A DNA stretch of 61,868 nucleotides from a virus: positions 1 to 61,868 of the IMG/VR virus record IMGVR_UViG_3300037843_001193, one strand, 5' to 3'. Of the stretch, positions 56,986 through 61,868 are shown piece by piece. How positions within the stretch are numbered: the stretch's first letter is position 1; the number at the start of each line of letters is the position of its first letter. The position numbers and the translations under genes were made by a program. The notes below the pieces were generated by a model. That model saw nothing but the letters and a program-made list of their open reading frames with translations. It was not told the DNA's origin and ran no database searches.

Positions 56986-57372
56986 ATGATTATAAAGCAC
57001 TTGACAGCACTCGACACCAAGGCGGCCGCCGATGGCACCTGGACCTGGGTAGGCAACTGGTCGGCCATGTCCGTCCATATCGTAGGGCTGGAGGGGGACG
57101 TCTGGGTGGAGGTCTCGAACGACCCGGCCGCCGACCCGGCCCGCTATGCCAGCCCCCCCACCATACCGGAGGGGTGCGACATCACCGGCAACCTCACCTC
57201 CGGCGGCTCCCCCCCGGCCATCGTCGAGGAGGTCAGCATCGCCTACAGCCGGGACGGCACGCAGGTCATGGTCAGCCCCTCTGCCCTGGTATGGAAGTGG
57301 CTCCGTGTGTGCAAGAGCGGGGGGGGCGCTACCGATACCGTCGCCTACCTGATGGGCCAGGTGGAGGCCTAG
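56986..57372 (+). CDS. Probable small virion protein, 128 aa
   Basis: A beta-rich protein (GTWTWVGNWSAMSVHIVGLE, DVWVEVSND) like small decoration or tail-associated proteins. GGGGAG precedes the ATG. Its TAG shares CTAG (57369-57372) with the stop of the converging gene. Confidence 0.55.
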   Translation: MIIKHLTALDTKAAADGTWTWVGNWSAMSVHIVGLEGDVWVEVSNDPAADPARYASPPTIPEGCDITGNLTSGGSPPAIVEEVSIAYSRDGTQVMVSPSALVWKWLRVCKSGGGATDTVAYLMGQVEA

Positions 57373-58211
57373 CCCGTGAAGGGGTGCATGGCGCACTCCA
57401 GGAACCGCAGGTAGTCCTCCCGCAGCCTCGGGGCACCTACCGGCTCCGGCCTTCCCAGGGCGGCAGGCGGCAGGCCCCCTTCCCTCCCTACCACCTTGAC
57501 TCCTACCTCGCCGAGGATGCTGGTACGGTCGTCGTCCGGGCCGACGTACACGACCGGCGTCCCGAACGCCACGCAGGGTAGGGCCGCATGCAGGCGGGAC
57601 GTGAACACCAGCTCCGCCCTGCGGTACCGTGCGAGGAGGCCGTAGGCCTCCCTGTACTGCCCTGCCACCGTCTCCTCGCTGGCCTCCTCGTAGGAGAAGG
57701 GGGGGAGGGTATGGGACACGGCGACGGCGTCCCCGTAGGCCCCGGACACCGCCCTGTAGACCTCCTCCCCCGTGTCAACGCAGAACACCCCCTCCCTCTT
57801 CCCCTGGTACGGCGGCAGGGTAAGGGTGGCGCACCCCACCAGGACGGAGGGGAGGCCGTGCCTGCGGAGGAACCCCTCCGTGGCCGGGTCCCTGCACCCG
57901 ACTATGCCGCAGGGCCTTACCGCCTCGGCCGTCTCCGTGGTCCGGCAGAAGGGGGCTATATGGATGCCCACGTACCTGACGTCACGGAACCAGTCCCTCC
58001 TGGGCATGCCGTAGAACGCCATCCACCCGTTCGCCAGCAGGACCAGGTCCCCCTGCTCCGTCAGGTGGTCCCGTGGCACGAGCCTCCGTGGGGCCACGTG
58101 CTGGAGCAGGGCAAGGGTCTGGATATGGTCCCCCAGGTTGTGGTTGAAGTACGAGAGCACGCAGAAGGGCGAGTCGTCGTCCAGGGCCATCAGTTCTTCG
58201 AGGCTTTTCAT
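57369..58211 (-). CDS. Polysaccharide pyruvyl transferase, 280 aa
   Basis: The front LSYFNHNLGDHIQTLALLQH and the back FTSRLHAALPCVAFGTPVVY are signatures of the family that adds pyruvate ketals to sugars, using phosphoenolpyruvate. The pieces GIVGCRDPATEGFLRRHG and VGCATLTL fit the same fold. It is the last gene of the glycan cassette and may cap the product with a negative charge. It could instead act on another polymer. Confidence 0.8.
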   Translation of the reverse strand: MKSLEELMALDDDSPFCVLSYFNHNLGDHIQTLALLQHVAPRRLVPRDHLTEQGDLVLLANGWMAFYGMPRRDWFRDVRYVGIHIAPFCRTTETAEAVRPCGIVGCRDPATEGFLRRHGLPSVLVGCATLTLPPYQGKREGVFCVDTGEEVYRAVSGAYGDAVAVSHTLPPFSYEEASEETVAGQYREAYGLLARYRRAELVFTSRLHAALPCVAFGTPVVYVGPDDDRTSILGEVGVKVVGREGGLPPAALGRPEPVGAPRLREDYLRFLECAMHPFTG

Positions 58212-58253
58212 CTACCCGCCCCTTTCTTAGAGGTCCCCGGTGCCCATCCAAGA

Positions 58254-58365
58254 GGGGGGCTTTAGCTCCCCTGGGCCACGAGCCATAGGGACTGCCACTG
58301 AACTGGCTCCCGCACCGTGGCAGGGGAGGAGGGGCCGGGACCGGGGAAAGTCGGTCCTCCTCCCC
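58254..58365 (-). other. Gene-free, highly structured intergenic region
   Basis: Three foldable units lie between two cassette genes: GGGGGGC/GCTCCCC around TTTA (58254-58271), nested stems GCCACG/CGTGGC and GAGCCA/TGGCTC (58275-58321), and a long stem GGGGAGGAGG/CCTCCTCCCC with inner GACCG/CGGTC (58323-58365). It may hold a terminator, processing site or small RNA. Confidence 0.4.
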
Positions 58366-58368
58366 AAC

Positions 58369-60066
58369 TTACCTCACCAGGAACAGCACCTTCTTGCCCT
58401 GCGGCGTATCTACCACCTCCTCCAGGTGCTCCGGCATCGTCTTGCGTAGCTGCATATGGTAGGACGACCCCATAGGGCATACCGCTGCCACCCTGAACCC
58501 CCTGGATACCGCATGGTTGACCTTGTTCCCCAGTATGGTGCTCTGCCAGTCCGACCTCGGCGGGGGGGCAGGAGGGCGCTGCGGCACGGGGCGCTGGGGG
58601 ATAGTGGGGCGCTGGGCTGGCGGCCGCTGGACCTGCACGGGGCGCTGGGGCCCGGGGACGGGCATGATTATCGGGACTGGCCGGGGCGGCACGGCCGGGG
58701 GCCTGGGCGGGAAGGGCTTCCTCCCCGTCAGCATGTCGTGGCACTCCTCCATGTCCCCGGCGCTCGGGAGCTGTGTCACCACCACCGTATCCTTGCTGAT
58801 TATCTTCTGGAAGGGGACCTGGTTCCTGTGCGGGTCGAGGAACGGGGGGATAAGGTACCCAGGGAGGGGCTTCAGCCTTATGCCCGCCTTCCCTAGCACC
58901 TGCCCTACCCACCTGTCCTCCGCCCAGTCCCCGTAGAAGGGGGCGTCGGCCACCATCCCCATCGCCTTCCTGGAGAGCCAGTATGCCCCGCCGCTGGCGT
59001 AGTCGTACCTGATGGTCCCGTTGGGCAGCGGCGGGATTCCCATCGCCACGCTGCCGCAGTCGTTCCTGGGCAGGAACAGCCCGGCATAGTCCTCCCTCGG
59101 CACCGCCAGGTTGGCGACGTTCACGTAGCAGTCGTCGTCCGTCTTCATCATGCTGTCGTAGCCCTTCCCCAGCGCCCACCCGCACAGGGCCTTGGTCTTG
59201 AGCGGCAGGGACAGGTAGTCGTCCGGTACCCCCAGCTTCTCCCCGTCGAAGGCCACGACGTCGTAGCCCGCCGCCTCGGCGGCCGGCACCCACGTCTTCC
59301 TCTGTATGGCGAGCCTCTCCCTGTACCTCGGCTGGCCGCAGGTCACGATGGCTATGAGGGCGTTCTTGCGTGCCTTCCACCTTGCCTGGTCGGGCTTCTC
59401 CAGGTGCTTTATCTTCGGGGAGAAGGCGGCAGGGCTTACGGTCATCCAGCGCTCCGGGTGCCTTATGGCCCTGGGGTCCGGGTAGGCGTATGCGGGGGTC
59501 AGGGCCCTTGCCGGGGGATGGTCCAGGAGGTAGCGGTTGAGGTGCGACTCGTCGTGCCATACCGCCGTTATGCCCTTGGCCTTGTCGGCGTCTATGCTCG
59601 CCGCCAGCACCCTGCACATCTCCAGGAAGGGGTCTGTCCTCCCCCCTTGCAGGCACCCCTGGTAGTAGGCGGGGTCCCCCTCCACATAGGCCGTGGACTC
59701 CCTCCTTCTCTCGAAGGTCCCTGGGTACCCTGGGTGGATGACGGCCGTTATGCCGTCCGAGAAAAGCTCCTCCTCCGTCACCCTCTGGCATGCCAGCATG
59801 TCCACGTCCAGGTACAGGAGGTGCTCGTAGCCCCGCAGCGCCTCCTCCTGCGACAGGAAGGCATGGTAGCGCATCAGGGAGGCCCCCGGCCACCCCAGGT
59901 CCGCCCAGGGGGCCTTCGTGACGCCCCCGAACTCCTCCTCGCTGTCCGTGAACAGGATGACGTCGTGGGGGGGGAAGTTCTCCCTCAGGGAGGCCACGAG
60001 GGGGGCCACGAACTTGGTGTACCTCTCTCCCCCGGTCGCAATCAGCAGTATCGCCAGCTTATGCAT
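58369..60066 (-). CDS. GT6 (ABO-type) - GT31-type glycosyltransferase fusion, 565 aa
   Basis: Residues 1-235 are a GT6 domain, the family of histo-blood-group A/B transferases: LLYLDVDM with DVD at 87-89, HPGYPGTFERRRES at 111-124 and AVWHDESHLNRYLL at 168-181, nearly identical to the human signature. Residues 236-430 resemble GT31 beta-1,3-galactosyltransferases: RKTWVPAAEAAG, KTDDD at 308-312 and WAEDRWVG at 381-388. A Pro-rich linker (about 450-505) leads to a 60-residue end domain. The DVD motif is like vertebrate GT6, whereas most bacterial GT6 have NxN. GT6 is known in a cyanophage; this fusion is new to me. Confidence 0.85.
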   Translation of the reverse strand: MHKLAILLIATGGERYTKFVAPLVASLRENFPPHDVILFTDSEEEFGGVTKAPWADLGWPGASLMRYHAFLSQEEALRGYEHLLYLDVDMLACQRVTEEELFSDGITAVIHPGYPGTFERRRESTAYVEGDPAYYQGCLQGGRTDPFLEMCRVLAASIDADKAKGITAVWHDESHLNRYLLDHPPARALTPAYAYPDPRAIRHPERWMTVSPAAFSPKIKHLEKPDQARWKARKNALIAIVTCGQPRYRERLAIQRKTWVPAAEAAGYDVVAFDGEKLGVPDDYLSLPLKTKALCGWALGKGYDSMMKTDDDCYVNVANLAVPREDYAGLFLPRNDCGSVAMGIPPLPNGTIRYDYASGGAYWLSRKAMGMVADAPFYGDWAEDRWVGQVLGKAGIRLKPLPGYLIPPFLDPHRNQVPFQKIISKDTVVVTQLPSAGDMEECHDMLTGRKPFPPRPPAVPPRPVPIIMPVPGPQRPVQVQRPPAQRPTIPQRPVPQRPPAPPPRSDWQSTILGNKVNHAVSRGFRVAAVCPMGSSYHMQLRKTMPEHLEEVVDTPQGKKVLFLVR

Positions 60067-60622
60067 TTCTCTTCTCCTGGAACGGGCGGTGCGCCCTTGC
60101 TATGTCGTCCTGCACGTAGAAGGACCAGTCCGGATGGGCGTCCAGCAGCCTCCTCCTTATGTCCTCCACGGGGGGATAGTCCTTCGCCGTGCCGAAGGCC
60201 CGCATGTCGTCTATGACGACCACGATGTCGTCCCTCCCCCACCCCAGGATGGCGTCCAGCTCCCCCTGGATGGCGCTGTCCTGCGGGCCACGTGCCGTCC
60301 TCCCCTCCGACCAGTGGGCGTCCAGCCAGAACACCGCTGGCCTTCCTATGCCGTGCAGGATGCAGGGCAGGACCACGGCGCTGTCCCCGTGGAAGAGGTG
60401 GACGTTGGGGCACCCTGCGAACCTTTGCAGGCAGAGGCCGTAGAAGAAGTCGGACAGCTCTATGGAGTAGACGTCCCTGAAGAACCACCTGGTGTACTCT
60501 ATCGTGTCCCCGTCGCAGGAGCCTGTCTCCACCAGGGTGTCTATGCCCGCCCTGAGGGCGTACTCCACGAGGGTCCACCGCTTGTACTCGCCTGGGGGCG
60601 AGGGGTTATGCCATGCTCCCAT
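60059..60622 (-). CDS. SAM-dependent methyltransferase-like protein, 187 aa
   Basis: LVETGSCDGDTIEYTRWFF gives the E.G...G.T motif I, followed by VYSIELSDFF (acidic motif II), FHGDSAVVLPCIL and VFWLDAHWSEG. This is a Rossmann methyltransferase pattern close to sugar-modifying FkbM-like enzymes. Its start overlaps the previous gene. It probably methylates or otherwise edits a sugar of the cassette product. Confidence 0.7.
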   Translation of the reverse strand: MGAWHNPSPPGEYKRWTLVEYALRAGIDTLVETGSCDGDTIEYTRWFFRDVYSIELSDFFYGLCLQRFAGCPNVHLFHGDSAVVLPCILHGIGRPAVFWLDAHWSEGRTARGPQDSAIQGELDAILGWGRDDIVVVIDDMRAFGTAKDYPPVEDIRRRLLDAHPDWSFYVQDDIARAHRPFQEKRNA

Positions 60623-61313
60623 CTTTCCCCCTCCTGAAGCCCAGCACCCTCTCGGGGTCCAGGCCCTTGCCGTGCCCGAGGTGGGACAGCTCTGCCACCC
60701 ATGCCCCCATCCCCGTTATGCGGTGGTAGTTTATGCCGTTCCTCCGCATGATGTCCCCCACCCACCAGTCCTCTGCCCACAGGTCCATGGGGGCGTCCAG
60801 CAGCAGCCCTGCGGCGGCGGCGGTCAGCCAGTAGCCGTGCGCCCCCCAGATGGCCTCGTCGCCTGGGTTGCACGTCCCGGCGTACTGGTGCCCCTCAAAG
60901 CCGCTGCCCCTTATGCCCTCCCAGTCCAGCACGTAGCTGTCGGCCACGAACTGGAGGCAGTGGGTGTACCCCCGCTCTAGCTGGAACCTGGTAATCTCCT
61001 TCTTCTTCCACGGGAGGGCGATATAGGCGTCGCAGCAGCCCACCTCCACCTCGTCGGGCAGGAGGGGCCTCCCCATCTCCTCCCTGGAGAAGAACCCGTG
61101 GAACCTCCTCCCCCTCTCGTCTATGAACCCGTGCTTCTTGCAGTCGTCCAGGAAGCGGTCGGTGAGAGGCTCCAGCGGCACCTCCCCCGGCCTGCCCACG
61201 AAGAGGAACAGCGGCCAGGGGCACCCCCTCCCCCATGTGTCCCTTATCGCCTGGTGTACCCCGGTCATGGCGAACTTCACGCAGGAATGCACTGCTACGA
61301 ACGGTCTCAGCAC
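60606..61313 (-). CDS. GT31-like glycosyltransferase, 235 aa (GTG start)
   Basis: VAVHSCVKFAMTGVHQAIRD with TWGR fits the RxTW entry of GT31, and LWAEDWWVGDIMRRNG shares AED.WVG with the second half of the fusion gene. The expected DxD is weak (FVADSYVLDWEG), so metal binding may differ. GAGAGGTGG precedes the GTG. It would add another sugar in the same pathway; specificity cannot be read. Confidence 0.65.
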   Translation of the reverse strand: MLRPFVAVHSCVKFAMTGVHQAIRDTWGRGCPWPLFLFVGRPGEVPLEPLTDRFLDDCKKHGFIDERGRRFHGFFSREEMGRPLLPDEVEVGCCDAYIALPWKKKEITRFQLERGYTHCLQFVADSYVLDWEGIRGSGFEGHQYAGTCNPGDEAIWGAHGYWLTAAAAGLLLDAPMDLWAEDWWVGDIMRRNGINYHRITGMGAWVAELSHLGHGKGLDPERVLGFRRGKDGSMA

Positions 61314-61867
61314 TTTAGCCACCTCTCCGGCACGATGTCCCCGGTGTCGAGCCTGGCCATCGGCCCCATCCATACGGCGGGGGCCACTACGGTCCTCCCC
61401 GCCGCCCAGTCCCCCAGCCATGCGCCCCACCACGAGAAGGAGCTGTTGGCGACGACGGCGTGCCTGCACAGGGACATCAGCCACAGGTCCTCGTTCTCCC
61501 TGCCCGGCATGCCGGAGCCGAACAGCCTCCCTCCCGGCCTGTTGTGCCCGACCACCCTGAGGCCCGGGAACGCCTCCCTGCACCACTCCGGCTCGTCCGA
61601 GAAGACGAAGAAGCGGGCGTCCTCCACCCTCTCCCTCACCAGGGCCATGGCGGGGGGGTAGTACCCGGTGTCCCAGAGGTTGCGGTGGTACTCCGCCTGC
61701 TTCAGGTAGTCCGTCCTGCGCACGTGCAGGAAGGCGCTCCTCCTCCCGGCCGCTGCAATCTCGTCCGCCGCCCTCCTGGAGGCCTCGCTCGGGCTGCGGC
61801 ACGTGGAGAACCAGGACCTTACCAGCGGGGGGTCGTCGTAGTACCTCTCCGTCTGCCAGTAGCCGTC
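61307..61867 (-). CDS. GT11 alpha-1,2-fucosyltransferase-like protein (5' partial)
   Basis: The frame enters from the window end with DGYWQTERYYDDPPLVRSWF. Then FLHVRRTDYL is the HxRRxDY motif that binds GDP-fucose, FFVFSDEPEWC follows, and NSSFSWWGAWLGDW is the family signature. All are classic for GT11 alpha-1,2-fucosyltransferases. The N-terminal third is outside the window. Its stop overlaps the next gene. It would put fucose on a galactose acceptor. Confidence 0.85.
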   Translation of the reverse strand, partial: DGYWQTERYYDDPPLVRSWFSTCRSPSEASRRAADEIAAAGRRSAFLHVRRTDYLKQAEYHRNLWDTGYYPPAMALVRERVEDARFFVFSDEPEWCREAFPGLRVVGHNRPGGRLFGSGMPGRENEDLWLMSLCRHAVVANSSFSWWGAWLGDWAAGRTVVAPAVWMGPMARLDTGDIVPERWLKC

Positions 61868-61868
61868 G

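Noticed and set aside
58262-59893. A 543-codon frame in another phase of the GT6-GT31 gene.
   Set aside because: The residues are Gly/Arg/Pro noise, and the GT motifs are all in the chosen phase.

Overview
The window is part of the genome of a large, GC-rich, contractile-tailed double-stranded DNA phage (Caudoviricetes, myovirus type). It carries a terminase large subunit, a prohead protease, scaffold and capsid run, a very long tail sheath, a tail tube, and tail or surface proteins with NHL, TIG and Ig-like domains. Genes are packed with ATGA, GTGA or TAATG overlaps. AGG and ATA codons are common. I see no tRNA, CRISPR array, insertion sequence or portal gene. A secreted Gly/His/Tyr-rich protein with a PEGA-like end resembles proteins common in Acidobacteria and deltaproteobacteria, which is a weak hint about the host.

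Layout. (1) 1-6710, plus strand: small genes, a two-gene NAD salvage unit (NMN adenylyltransferase-Nudix and nicotinamide phosphoribosyltransferase), an RNA-ligase-like nucleotidyltransferase and small membrane proteins. (2) 6707-11297, minus strand: probable virion proteins, including a histidine phosphatase fused to another domain. (3) 11349-14252, plus strand: a repair unit of Ku and ATP-dependent DNA ligase, then a macro-like protein. (4) 14249-15966, minus strand: a second histidine phosphatase and a virion protein. (5) 16078-43483, plus strand with two small exceptions: the structural block (sheath, tube, multi-zinc-ribbon proteins, protease, scaffold, capsid, tail/surface proteins). (6) 43540-53989: a PEGA-like secreted protein, then about thirty-five small minus-strand accessory genes, including a phosphoglycosyl transferase and a nucleotidyltransferase. 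(7) 54077-57372, plus strand: terminase and three small genes. (8) 57369-61868, minus strand: a glycan cassette of pyruvyl transferase, a GT6-GT31 fusion, a methyltransferase, a GT31-like enzyme and a GT11 fucosyltransferase that runs off the end.

Control. Eight copies of one promoter type (GAATCC, 24-25 bases, then TATAMT-like -10 preceded by GGTG) drive accessory operons on both strands. Structural genes instead have an A-rich box, a CTTTAGTAGG-like box and a short stem-loop just before the ribosome-binding site. Four of five convergent gene pairs share one CTAG as both stop codons.

Most unusual points. The glycan cassette encodes the same three transferase families (beta-1,3-Gal type, alpha-1,2-Fuc type, ABO type) that build ABO(H) blood-group antigens. 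The phage also carries a Ku-ligase end-joining pair and an NAD-rebuilding pair. All function calls are by reading motifs; no database search was run.
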